The position numbers and the translations under genes were made by a program. Below are positions 6,253 through 13,779 of a DNA stretch of 16,250 nucleotides, one piece after another. Within the stretch, counting starts at the first letter, position 1, and the number at the start of each line of letters is the position of its first letter. Under the pieces are notes generated by a model. The model saw only the letters and a list, made by a program, of their open reading frames with translations. It ran no database searches and was not told the DNA's origin. Source of the stretch: Porticoccus sp964608185 (GTDB lineage Bacteria > Pseudomonadota > Gammaproteobacteria > Pseudomonadales > Porticoccaceae); assembly GCA_964608185.1 (NCBI GenBank), contig CAZSMR010000028.1, positions 1 through 16,250 on the forward strand, given 5' to 3'.

Positions 6253-7246
6253 ATGTCAAAAAAAGTAATCTCTGAATCTTTCCTTGGCGCTATAAATAGC
6301 GACACTTTTAATGACGATAAAAAAAATCTTTTCGGTGTTGTTGACGGATCAGAGATTACAGTGCTGCCAAAAGATCTGTATATACCTCCCAATGCTTTAA
6401 AGATTTTCTTGGAGGCTTTTGAGGGGCCGCTGGATTTGCTTCTATATATGATAAAACGGCAAAATTTAAATATACTAGAAATTAATGTCGCTGAAATAAC
6501 TCGACAGTACATGGGCTACATTGATCTAATGGCATCAATGCAGCTCGAGTTAGTAGCTGAATATTTACTAATGGCAGCCATGCTTGCTGAAATTAAATCC
6601 AGAATGCTCTTACCAAGAGAAAATATTGCCGACGAGGAGGATCCTCGAGCATCGTTAATTTATCGTCTTCAAGAATATGAACGCTTCAAGAAGATAGCTG
6701 AAGACATAGATGACCTACCTCGTCTCGAAAGAGATAATTTTATTGCTACAGTCAAAGACCCTGATCTTAAAAAAACTCGAATATATCCTGTTGTATCAAT
6801 GCAAGAGATTTTAGTTGCGCTATCAAATATTTTGAAAAGGGCCGATATGCATGAACATCATCAGGTCGAATTAGATAAAATTTCAACAAGAGAGAGAATG
6901 TCAAAGATCTTAAGTTTATTAAGTGGAGATAGGTTTACACCTTTTGTCGATTTATTTGATCTGAGTGNNNNNNNNNNTAATGATAAAAATGAACCGCTTG
7001 TAGGCTTTCCATTTTTGGATAAAGCGCCTAATAAATGAACTTCTTTTTTCGCCCGACTCATCGCGACATAAAGGAGTCTCATTAACTCAAAGTGAGATTG
7101 TTGCTTTTTGAGATGCTGCAAGTATAGATATGTATCACTCTCAGTATCCTCATATGTGGGCTTTAATGGAGCTAATAAAAGAATCTATGATAGAGATAGT
7201 GCAAAGTGAATCATATGCACCTATTCATGTTAAAAGCCACCATTGA
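6253..7246 (+). CDS. scpA: Segregation and condensation protein A (interrupted by assembly gap and foreign insert)
   Basis: Kleisin subunit of the SMC-ScpAB condensin, which bridges the SMC heads during chromosome segregation. Residues 1-238 (6253-6966) are intact. A 50-residue N-terminal extension ending LPKDLYIPPNALKIF leads into LEAFEGPLDLLLYMIKRQN, VAEITRQYMGYI and, later, FTPFVDLFDLS. The next base, g at 6967, would begin the expected Glu codon. Ten Ns follow, then about 183 bp that do not belong to ScpA. The genuine C-terminus resumes at 7160 (ALMELIKESMIEIVQSESYA, then PIHVKSHH) and stops at 7244-7246. About ten residues, normally of the form EGRxGVVVTFM, are missing. The stop at 7036-7038 that follows the gap in the original frame is an artefact. 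I expect the real gene to be intact in the organism. Confidence 0.85.
6968..6977. other. Assembly gap (10 N)
   Basis: Ten undetermined bases inside scpA. The even size suggests a scaffolding placeholder rather than a measured length. Sequence to the left is ScpA. Sequence to the right up to about 7160 is antisense helicase-like DNA. Confidence 0.99.
6978..7160 (-). other. Misplaced fragment of a RecB/UvrD-like helicase gene
   Basis: On the minus strand this segment reads without a stop as a piece of a superfamily 1 helicase. It contains ESDTYLYLQHLKKQQ, then LMRLLYVAMSRAKKEVHLLG and KPTSGSFLSL. LLYVAMSRAKKE is helicase motif VI of the UvrD/RecB/AddA group, and the following HLLGAL...SGSFL pattern resembles RecB-like proteins of Gammaproteobacteria. 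It is bounded by the N gap on one side and by resumed ScpA coding on the other, with no start or stop of its own. It is best read as a chimeric contig end. A true small insertion into scpA is possible but less likely. Confidence 0.75.
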
Positions 7247-7267
7247 AAATTTTATTTAGGTAAACAA

Positions 7268-7978
7268 ATGGAAGACAGTCAACTAATAATGATTATCGAG
7301 GGAGTTCTGCTTGCTGCCGGAAGAACTTTGGATATCAACCAGATAGAAAAGATTTTCGACAAAGAATCTGTATCTTCCAAAGATTCAGATTCTTTGTCAC
7401 CACGTTTCTCCTCAATGTCTCAAAGGCCGTCTCGGGAAGAGATATATTTAGCCCTAGAAAAAATTGGATTAAGCTGTACTGATCGTAGTTTTGAATTAAA
7501 GCAGACAGCAAGTGGATACCGCCTTCAGGTTAAAAATGAACTCTCTTCTTGGGTTGGACGCTTATGGGAAGAAAAACCAAAAAAATATTCTAGAGCTTTT
7601 TTAGAGACATTGTCTTTAATTGCCTATAAACAGCCGGTAACGCGTGGAGAAATTGAGGAGATAAGAGGTGTTGCAGTGAGCTCTGACACAATTAGATCCT
7701 TGCTTGAGCGTGAATGGATAAAGGTAGTTGGCAATAAGGACGTTCCGGGAAGACCAGCTTTATACGCTTCAACAAAACAATTTTTAAGCTACTTTAACTT
7801 AAAAAATCTTAAGGAACTGCCGGCTTTAAGTGAGATAAAAGATATTGAAGAAATACACCCCGAGCTAATTTTAGGCGATATGAAGCAATCGGACATAGAG
7901 GATAAATATTCTAAAAATAATTTGACTAAAGAAAATAAATCTAATTTAAGAGTTAATGACCCTGAGAGCTTAAAGTAA
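7268..7978 (+). CDS. scpB: Segregation and condensation protein B
   Basis: Partner of ScpA in the SMC condensin. ScpB dimers of paired winged-helix domains clamp the kleisin. The protein has 236 residues. The N-terminal part IIEGVLLAAGRTLDINQIEKIF is followed by a low-conservation insert (about residues 36-55, serine-rich). Then come FELKQTASGYRLQV and the hallmark AFLETLSLIAYKQPVTRGEI, with VSSDTIRSLLEREWIKVVG and VPGRPALYASTKQFL. The C-terminal 45 residues are charged and poorly conserved. The ATG at 7268 follows TTTAGGT and lies 21 nt after the scpA stop. Its stop overlaps the rluB start by one base (TAATG), indicating coupled translation. Confidence 0.95.
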   Translation: MEDSQLIMIIEGVLLAAGRTLDINQIEKIFDKESVSSKDSDSLSPRFSSMSQRPSREEIYLALEKIGLSCTDRSFELKQTASGYRLQVKNELSSWVGRLWEEKPKKYSRAFLETLSLIAYKQPVTRGEIEEIRGVAVSSDTIRSLLEREWIKVVGNKDVPGRPALYASTKQFLSYFNLKNLKELPALSEIKDIEEIHPELILGDMKQSDIEDKYSKNNLTKENKSNLRVNDPESLK

Positions 7979-8817
7979 TGGCTTCTGAAAAAGTACAAAA
8001 AATATTAGCAAGGGCAGGTTATGGTTCACGTCGTGAATTAGAGCGCTGGATAATAGATGGTCGAATAACAATAAATGGAAAAACAGCATCTATTGGTGAT
8101 CGTGCCTCTTCAGAAGATTCTATTCTAGTTGATGGTAAAGCCATCCGCTTGATTGAAAAACAGCGTGTTCGGGTAATTCTCTACAATAAACCTCAAGGCG
8201 AAGTTTGCACTAGGTCTGACCCCGAAGGGCGCAAGACAGTATTTGATAGCTTGCCAGCAATGAAAGGAGAGCGCTGGATAGCTGTAGGTCGGCTTGATGT
8301 AAGTACTACAGGGTTATTATTGTTTACCAATAATGGAGATTTAGCTAATAAATTAATGCACCCTTCGTCTGAAATTGACCGTGAATATATGGTCAGAATA
8401 CATGGGGTAGTTGATGAGAGCATGCTAAAAAGGTTACGAGAAGGAGTCTTACTTGATGATGGCATAGCAAAATTTAGTGATATTGTAGTTGGTGAAAGAA
8501 TAGGTACAAATGGTTGGTATGCTGTTGCTTTAACTGAAGGTCGAAATAGAGAAGTCAGAAGATTATGGGAGTCTCAAAATGTACAGGTGAACAGACTCAA
8601 GCGCGTGCGTTTTGGACCTATTTTCTTACCCTCTTTCGTTCGCAAAGGGCAGTGGATAGAACTTGACGAAGTTCCGTTAAACGATTTATTAGCTTCTGTA
8701 AAAATGTTCGTTCCAAAAAAGAACAAAGGAATGTCTTTGGAAGAAAAACAAAAGAGAAACAGGCAAGTGAAGCGTCTTCGTTCAGGGGGAAGTAAAAAAA
8801 TCTTGAATCATAACTAG
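7978..8817 (+). CDS. rluB: 23S rRNA pseudouridine synthase RluB
   Basis: Isomerises a uridine in helix 93 of 23S rRNA (position 2605 in E. coli) to pseudouridine. The 279 residues comprise an N-terminal S4 RNA-binding domain (about 1-60, KVQKILARAGYGSRRELERW) and the RsuA/RluB-type catalytic domain. The nucleophile is Asp107 in AVGRLDVSTTGLLLFTNNG. LTEGRNREVRRLWES and RLKRVRFGPI follow. The tail after about residue 240 is lysine- and arginine-rich, as in many RluB proteins, and probably contacts rRNA. Linkage to scpAB is the common gammaproteobacterial arrangement. The gene ends directly against the yciK stop with no base between them. RsuA, RluE and RluF are alternatives, but context and motifs favour RluB. 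Confidence 0.93.
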   Translation: MASEKVQKILARAGYGSRRELERWIIDGRITINGKTASIGDRASSEDSILVDGKAIRLIEKQRVRVILYNKPQGEVCTRSDPEGRKTVFDSLPAMKGERWIAVGRLDVSTTGLLLFTNNGDLANKLMHPSSEIDREYMVRIHGVVDESMLKRLREGVLLDDGIAKFSDIVVGERIGTNGWYAVALTEGRNREVRRLWESQNVQVNRLKRVRFGPIFLPSFVRKGQWIELDEVPLNDLLASVKMFVPKKNKGMSLEEKQKRNRQVKRLRSGGSKKILNHN

Positions 8818-8821
8818 TTAT
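8810..8821. repeat. 12-bp palindrome spanning both stop codons of rluB and yciK
   Basis: ATAACTAGTTAT is a perfect palindrome. It contains the rluB TAG (8815-8817, +) and the yciK TAA (8820-8818, -). It has no G/C-rich stem and no loop, so it is not a standard rho-independent terminator. Confidence 0.5.
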
Positions 8822-9561
8822 TGTGCATCTATCGTTGTACCTGAAATATCCATACTTTTATCCCCTATTAGATAAAGGTATGAGGGCATAATTTCGATCG
8901 GTTCTTTTAGTGTATTTGGATTTTCTGCTGGGAAAGCACTAGCTCTCATGCGTGTCCTTATTGGACCTGGATTAATGCAATTAACTCTAATGTTGCTTGT
9001 TTCTTCTAATTCGTTTGCAAGAACTTGTGATAATCCTTCTATTGCAAATTTTGATACAGCATATGCCCCCCAGTAGGCTTTTCCAGTTCGCCCAACACCT
9101 GAAGATGTAAAAATTATTGAGGCATTATTTGAGCTTTGCAAGAGAGGAAGTAGTGCTTTCGTTAGCTTGAATGGAGAAGAAACATTAACCCGCATAACCG
9201 CTTCCCATGTCCCTACTTTATAGCTAGCTATCGGAGTTCTATCACCAAGTATTCCAGCATTATGTAATAAGCCATCAATTTCTCCAAAAACTGCTGCAAG
9301 ACCATCATGAAGATCTACGTAATCCTTTTCTGATGCTTTTTCGAAACAAATAGGATAAATTCCTGGAGTTGGACCACCTGCTAGCTCTATTGCATCATAT
9401 ATATTTTCAAGTTTGGGAACCGAACGCCCAATTAATATTACAGTTGCTCCATATGATGCAAAAGTTTTTGCTGCAACTGCGCCAATGCCGTCACCAGCAC
9501 CTGTCACAGCAATAATTTTGCCTGCTAGGTAATCTTAGGTTCCATTTTTATTGATACTCAT
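8818..9561 (-). CDS. yciK: YciK-family short-chain dehydrogenase with an in-frame stop at codon 9
   Basis: NAD(P)-dependent short-chain dehydrogenase/reductase of the YciK group, whose physiological substrate is not known. The Rossmann core (IIAVTGAGDGIG, LHNAGILGD) and the catalytic Ser with YxxxK (FTSSGVG, then YAVSK) are present. The end ASAFPAENPNTLKEPIEIMP and SGTTIDAQ tracks E. coli YciK. The best start is the ATG at 9561, which reads MSINKNGT, then TAA (9537-9535), then DYLAGKIIAVTG. E. coli YciK has KQDLLNDRIILVTG, so the TAA sits exactly at a glutamine and CAA would restore the frame. The only later common start, GTG at 9507, lies inside the first beta strand and would probably ruin the fold. 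It is therefore either a nonsense mutation or a base-calling error. It is third in the ubiG-mupP-yciK order, 40 nt after mupP. Confidence 0.82.
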
Positions 9562-9601
9562 TGATTAGTATATTTTTTGAGACTGTAATTTTTAGGCAGT
9601 A

Positions 9602-10279
9602 TTAATTTTGACAGAAAATTAATTCTAACAAATCTTCTGAGCGGTTGGCGGTAAAGTTTGCTTGCCAGCTAGAGGTATTTTCACGCTTATTGATATACCC
9701 ATAAGCAGCAGCTATAGTCGAAACACCTGCACTAGCACCTGCTTGAATATCTCGAATATGATCTCCAATAAATACTGTATCCTCTACTTTTACCCCTAGT
9801 ATTTTACAAGCCAGCAAAATTGGTTCAGGGTCTGGTTTAGTTCGCTTCACATGATCAGGGCATATAACAACCGCAGGGTTAGGCTTTAATTGTAGTTCGT
9901 CAAGAATAGCTGTCGTATAAAATTCTGGCTTATTGGTAACAATGCCCCACGGGACGTTATGCTCGCCTAACATCCTTAATAATTTTTCTATACCTTTAAA
10001 GGGAAGCGTTTTTTCTGTTAAATGCTTACTATACAGCGCTAGAAGATCACTGCGCTTTTTTTTAAAAAGCGAGTCACTAGAGTCTATATTAAAAACATCA
10101 CAAACAATCCCTGCTGATCCATCTGAAATCAAACTTTTTATTTCTTCCTCTTTTACTTGCGGAAGATCATTTTCAGCTAGCAGTATGTTTGTTGCAGTGG
10201 TGAAATCAGGAGCAGTGTCAAGTAGAGTACCATCTAAATCAAATAACACTGCTTTAAAATATGCTTTATTTGCTGACAT
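9602..10279 (-). CDS. mupP: HAD phosphatase, likely N-acetylmuramic acid 6-phosphate phosphatase MupP (Gph family)
   Basis: Haloacid-dehalogenase hydrolase of 225 residues. Motif I is FDLDGTLLDT (nucleophile Asp14, acid Asp16), motif II is IVTNKP (Thr115), motif III is Lys148 in KPDPEP, and motif IV is FIGDHIRD (Asp173, Asp177). Homologues are often labelled phosphoglycolate phosphatase. The stretch ICPDHVKRTKPDPEPILLACK, with a later AAYGYI, matches what I recall of Pseudomonas MupP, which dephosphorylates MurNAc-6-phosphate in the AmgK-MurU peptidoglycan-recycling route. Pseudomonas mupP is likewise between ubiG and an SDR gene. The ATG at 10279 has a weak Shine-Dalgarno and lies 30 nt after ubiG. 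Gph is the alternative, and MupP is favoured on motif and synteny but unproven. Confidence 0.75.
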   Translation of the reverse strand: MSANKAYFKAVLFDLDGTLLDTAPDFTTATNILLAENDLPQVKEEEIKSLISDGSAGIVCDVFNIDSSDSLFKKKRSDLLALYSKHLTEKTLPFKGIEKLLRMLGEHNVPWGIVTNKPEFYTTAILDELQLKPNPAVVICPDHVKRTKPDPEPILLACKILGVKVEDTVFIGDHIRDIQAGASAGVSTIAAAYGYINKRENTSSWQANFTANRSEDLLELIFCQN

Positions 10280-10309
10280 TTTGAAATCTCAGTTGTAGCC
10301 TATAAAATC

Positions 10310-11017
10310 TTAGTATGGTTTTATAGTATGGACCATATAGTTAACATTAACGTCTTCTTCATTTAAACGATAATTTTTATTAAAAGGATTATAAGTTAAA
10401 CCTGTTATCTCTTTCATCTCTAAACCACTATCCCTAATCCAGTTTCCCATTTCACAGGGGCGAATAAATTTAGCGTAATCATGCGTTCCTTTCTCTAAAA
10501 GATTTAATATATATTCAGCACCTATAACAGCAAATAAATAAGATTTTATATTTCTGTTTATAGTTGAGAAGTACAGATGACCACCAGGCTTCACAAGTTT
10601 TGAACAAGCTAAAATTACAGATGCTGGATCAGGGACATGCTCCAACATCTCTAAGCATGTAATAATATCAAACTGCCCAGTCTCTTCAGCAACAAGACTT
10701 TCTGCTGTGCATTTTTTGTAGTCAATCGAAAGACCAGTTTCCAAACTATGTAATCTAGCTACTGCAAGGGGGGCTTCGCCCATATCTATTCCAGTAACTA
10801 TTGCACCTCTTTGAGTCAAAGATTCGGTCAGTATTCCCCCACCACAGCCAACGTCTAATACTTTTTTCTTAGCTACGGGAGAATATTTATCAATCCAATT
10901 AGCACGCAATGGATTAATGTCATGTAGGGGTTTAAATTTACTTTCTTTATCCCACCAACGTCCTGCAAGTGCTTCAAACTTCTTAATTTCATTAATATCT
11001 ATATTTGGTTTTGACAT
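10310..11017 (-). CDS. ubiG: Ubiquinone biosynthesis O-methyltransferase UbiG
   Basis: SAM-dependent methyltransferase that performs both O-methylations in ubiquinone synthesis (the C5-hydroxyl step and the final 3-demethylubiquinone step), working at the inner membrane within the Ubi complex. The protein has 235 residues. The N-terminal EIKKFEALAGRWWDKESKFK and PLHDINPLRANWI are typical of UbiG. SAM motif I is VLDVGCGGGILTE (residues 53-65), followed by the acidic residue in GIDMG. FDIITCLEMLEHVPDP is the post-I and motif II region. THDYAKFIRP and GLTYNPFNKNYRL close the protein. The ATG at 11017 has GGA 9 nt upstream. It leads the ubiG-mupP-yciK run and is divergent from gyrA. Confidence 0.96.
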   Translation of the reverse strand: MSKPNIDINEIKKFEALAGRWWDKESKFKPLHDINPLRANWIDKYSPVAKKKVLDVGCGGGILTESLTQRGAIVTGIDMGEAPLAVARLHSLETGLSIDYKKCTAESLVAEETGQFDIITCLEMLEHVPDPASVILACSKLVKPGGHLYFSTINRNIKSYLFAVIGAEYILNLLEKGTHDYAKFIRPCEMGNWIRDSGLEMKEITGLTYNPFNKNYRLNEEDVNVNYMVHTIKPY

Positions 11018-11058
11018 AGAAAATTTCCAAATTTGTCCGCAAAAAGTAATTAATTGTT

Positions 11059-11086
11059 ATTATACGCCTGATGTATAGATCGTTAA
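11059..11086 (-). promoter_or_regulatory. Candidate sigma70 promoter for ubiG-mupP-yciK
   Basis: On the minus strand a perfect TATAAT (11064-11059) lies 16 nt after TTAACG (11086-11081, four of six -35 matches). Transcription would start about 35 nt ahead of the ubiG ATG, in the 170-bp region shared with gyrA. Confidence 0.5.
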
Positions 11087-11121
11087 ACAAGGATTTTCGG
11101 AAGCAATGATGAAATATTCTA

Positions 11122-11130
11122 TGTTATAGT
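11122..11130 (+). promoter_or_regulatory. Candidate extended -10 promoter for gyrA
   Basis: TGTTATAGT contains an extended -10 (TG-n-TATAGT). No good -35 is visible, which extended -10 promoters can tolerate. The start would fall near 11137, giving a leader of about 50 nt. The AAGGA at 11171-11175 is 12 nt from the ATG, slightly far for a ribosome-binding site. Confidence 0.45.
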
Positions 11131-11187
11131 TAAAGTTATGTTTTTATGGTTTTTTTGTTAACTGTCAGATAAGGAAAATCTTCTATC

Positions 11188-13743
11188 ATGAGTGAACCAA
11201 CTAAAGAGTCCTTGTCTGTAAATATTGTAGATGAGTTGCAAAAATCCTATCTTGATTATGCAATGAGCGTAATTGTTGGTAGAGCCCTTCCAGATGTGCG
11301 TGACGGTCTAAAGCCAGTTCATCGCCGAGTTTTATTTGCGATGAATGTTCTTAGTAATGATTGGAATAAATCATACAAAAAATCAGCTAGGGTAGTTGGT
11401 GATGTAATAGGCAAATACCATCCCCATGGCGACTCTGCCGTTTACGATACGATAGTTCGTATGGCGCAAGACTTTTCACTCCGTTATATGCTCGTAGATG
11501 GTCAGGGAAATTTTGGTTCTGTTGATGGCGACTCTGCAGCAGCTATGCGTTACACCGAAATAAGAATGGCTAAAATTTCTCATTCCTTATTAGCAGATTT
11601 AGATAAAGAAACAGTCGACTACGTAGAAAATTATGATGGAAATGAGTTGATTCCGATTGTTCTTCCTACTCGTATTCCTAATCTTTTGGTGAATGGATCT
11701 TCTGGTATTGCTGTAGGTATGGCGACAAATATACCGCCTCATAACTTAAAGGAGATCATAAGTGGCTGCCTTGCGTTTATCGATAACTCAGATTTATCTA
11801 TAGATGAGCTTATGGAGCATATACCTGGCCCAGATTTTCCGACTGCCGCAATCATTAATGGTAAGGCGGGTATAATTGAAGCTTATCGAACTGGTCGTGG
11901 GCGTATTAGTATTCGTGCTAGGGCAGCAGTAGAGGTGAACGAAAAGACAAACCGTGAAACTATAATTATTACTGAATTGCCATACCAATTAAATAAAGCT
12001 CGGCTCATAGAACGTATCGCTGAGCTGGTCAAAGAAAAAAAAATAGATGGTATATCAGAACTCCGTGACGAGTCAGATAAAGATGGCTTGAGAGTGGTCA
12101 TTGAGATAAAACGTGGAGAAGTCGGTGAAGTTGTTTTAAATAATCTTTACGCTCAAACTCAATTACAAAACGGATTTAGCTTCAATGTTGTTGCTTTAGT
12201 CGATGGACAGCCTAGGACGCTCAATTTAAAAGAAATGATCCAATACTTTGTGCGCCATCGACGCGAGGTAGTCACACGGCGCACAGTTTATCTTCTAAGG
12301 AAAGCACGTGAGCGAGTACATATCTTGGAGGGATTGGCTATAGCAATTGCTAATATTGACCTCATTATTGAACTAATTAAGTCATCCCCTACACCCGTTA
12401 TAGCCAGAGAAAAACTAATCAAAACAGGTTGGGATGCAGCTGTTTCGTCTAAGCTTATGGAAAAAACAGAATCGGCTAGCCGGCCTGAAGATCTAGATCC
12501 AAAATGCGGAATGCGTAAAGGTAAATATTATCTTTCTTTATCCCAAGCTAAGGCAATTTTAGAGCTTAGATTACATCGTCTCACTGGAATGGAGCACGAT
12601 AAATTACTTTCTGAGTACAGAGAAAAATTAGATGAAATTATTAAATATTTGGAAATTTTAGGGGATGCACAAGTTTTAATGCAGCTTATTAAATCGGAGT
12701 TGCTAGAAGTTAGCGATGAGTTTGGCGATGATCGGCGCACCGAGATTATTGATTCACAACATGATTTAACAGTTGAAGATCTAATTACCGAAGAAGATAG
12801 AGTGGTGACAATTTCACATGGTGGTTATGCTAAAACTCAACCTTTAAGTGACTATCAGTCTCAACATCGTGGGGGCACAGGTAAATCTGCGACTGCGGTT
12901 AAAGACGATGACTTCGTTGAACATCTATTGATTGCTAGCACCCATAGCACTATCTTGTGCTTTACAAATCTTGGAAAAGTTTATTGGTTAAAGGTTTATC
13001 AGATACCTGTAGCAGGGAGAAACTCTCGAGGAAGACCAATGGTAAATCTTTTGCCTTTAGGAGAGGGTGAGCGCATAAGCAGTATTCTGCCAGTTTCTGA
13101 ATATGATGAAAATAAATATATAATTATGGCTACTGCAAATGGAACAGTGAAAAAAACCTCACTATCACAGTATTCAAGACCAAGAAGTGTGGGCTTGAGA
13201 GCAGTCGATTTGGTTGATGGTGACCATCTTGTTGGAAGCGCTATCACTGATGGAAATTCTGATGTAATGCTTTTTAGTAGTGAAGGTAAAGCTGTAAGAT
13301 TTTCTGAATCTGATGTGAGGTCTGTAGGAAGAGTTTCTAAAGGAGTGCGAGGTATGCGGCTAACTACAGAGCATAAAGTACTTTCTATGATTATTCCTCA
13401 AGATGATGGGTATGCATTAACTGTTTCATATAATGGATATGGTAAGCGAACCAAGTTGACTGAATTTCCTACGAAGGGTCGAGGTGGAAAGGGGATGCTT
13501 GCTATGCAGGCAAGTGATAGAAATGGTCCTTTAGTGGGAGTAGTTCAGTTATATGACAGAGATGAAGTTATGTTAATTTCTGATCAAGGAACAATGGTAC
13601 GTACACGATGTGATGAAATTTCAGTACTGGGTCGTAACACCCAAGGAGTAAGAGTAATTCGACTGAAAGATTCAGAGGTAATGGTTGGTTTAGCGCGAAT
13701 AGAAGAACAGAAATACATTGACGATTCTGAGTCTGATGAATAA
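11188..13743 (+). CDS. gyrA: DNA gyrase subunit A
   Basis: Breakage-reunion subunit of DNA gyrase (A2B2), which introduces negative supercoils using ATP through GyrB. The 851 residues align with E. coli GyrA (875) with identical numbering at the active site. Tyr122 in AAAMRYTEIR attacks DNA. The quinolone pocket has Ser83 and Asp87 in HPHGDSAVYD, the susceptible-type residues. The winged-helix, tower and coiled-coil parts follow (RESDKDG-type motif DESDKDGLRVVIEIK). The C-terminal beta-pinwheel begins near residue 535. The GyrA box that drives DNA wrapping normally reads QRRGGKG. Here it is QHRGGTG (residues 559-565), losing two basic residues. The tail is short and acidic (DDSESDE). pheA follows after 36 nt with no terminator visible. 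Confidence 0.97.
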   Translation: MSEPTKESLSVNIVDELQKSYLDYAMSVIVGRALPDVRDGLKPVHRRVLFAMNVLSNDWNKSYKKSARVVGDVIGKYHPHGDSAVYDTIVRMAQDFSLRYMLVDGQGNFGSVDGDSAAAMRYTEIRMAKISHSLLADLDKETVDYVENYDGNELIPIVLPTRIPNLLVNGSSGIAVGMATNIPPHNLKEIISGCLAFIDNSDLSIDELMEHIPGPDFPTAAIINGKAGIIEAYRTGRGRISIRARAAVEVNEKTNRETIIITELPYQLNKARLIERIAELVKEKKIDGISELRDESDKDGLRVVIEIKRGEVGEVVLNNLYAQTQLQNGFSFNVVALVDGQPRTLNLKEMIQYFVRHRREVVTRRTVYLLRKARERVHILEGLAIAIANIDLIIELIKSSPTPVIAREKLIKTGWDAAVSSKLMEKTESASRPEDLDPKCGMRKGKYYLSLSQAKAILELRLHRLTGMEHDKLLSEYREKLDEIIKYLEILGDAQVLMQLIKSELLEVSDEFGDDRRTEIIDSQHDLTVEDLITEEDRVVTISHGGYAKTQPLSDYQSQHRGGTGKSATAVKDDDFVEHLLIASTHSTILCFTNLGKVYWLKVYQIPVAGRNSRGRPMVNLLPLGEGERISSILPVSEYDENKYIIMATANGTVKKTSLSQYSRPRSVGLRAVDLVDGDHLVGSAITDGNSDVMLFSSEGKAVRFSESDVRSVGRVSKGVRGMRLTTEHKVLSMIIPQDDGYALTVSYNGYGKRTKLTEFPTKGRGGKGMLAMQASDRNGPLVGVVQLYDRDEVMLISDQGTMVRTRCDEISVLGRNTQGVRVIRLKDSEVMVGLARIEEQKYIDDSESDE

Positions 13744-13779
13744 TAATAAAATTTATATGTATCTATTAAGGTAGTAAAC

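Noticed and set aside
6978..7038. Continuation of the scpA frame after the Ns to a stop at 7036-7038
   Set aside because: The residues encoded match no ScpA sequence. The DNA is antisense helicase sequence, and the recognisable ScpA C-terminus lies at 7160-7246.
8818..9507. yciK starting at the GTG at 9507
   Set aside because: This would begin in the middle of the first Rossmann beta strand (IIAVTGAG). The homology clearly extends further upstream through the TAA.
11167..11181. Small hairpin AGAT...ATCT around the gyrA ribosome-binding site
   Set aside because: A 4-bp A/T-rich stem is too weak to support a regulatory claim.
11437..11448. Possible quinolone-resistance substitution in gyrA
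   Set aside because: The codons encode Asp82-Ser83-Ala84 with Asp87 nearby, the same as susceptible E. coli GyrA.
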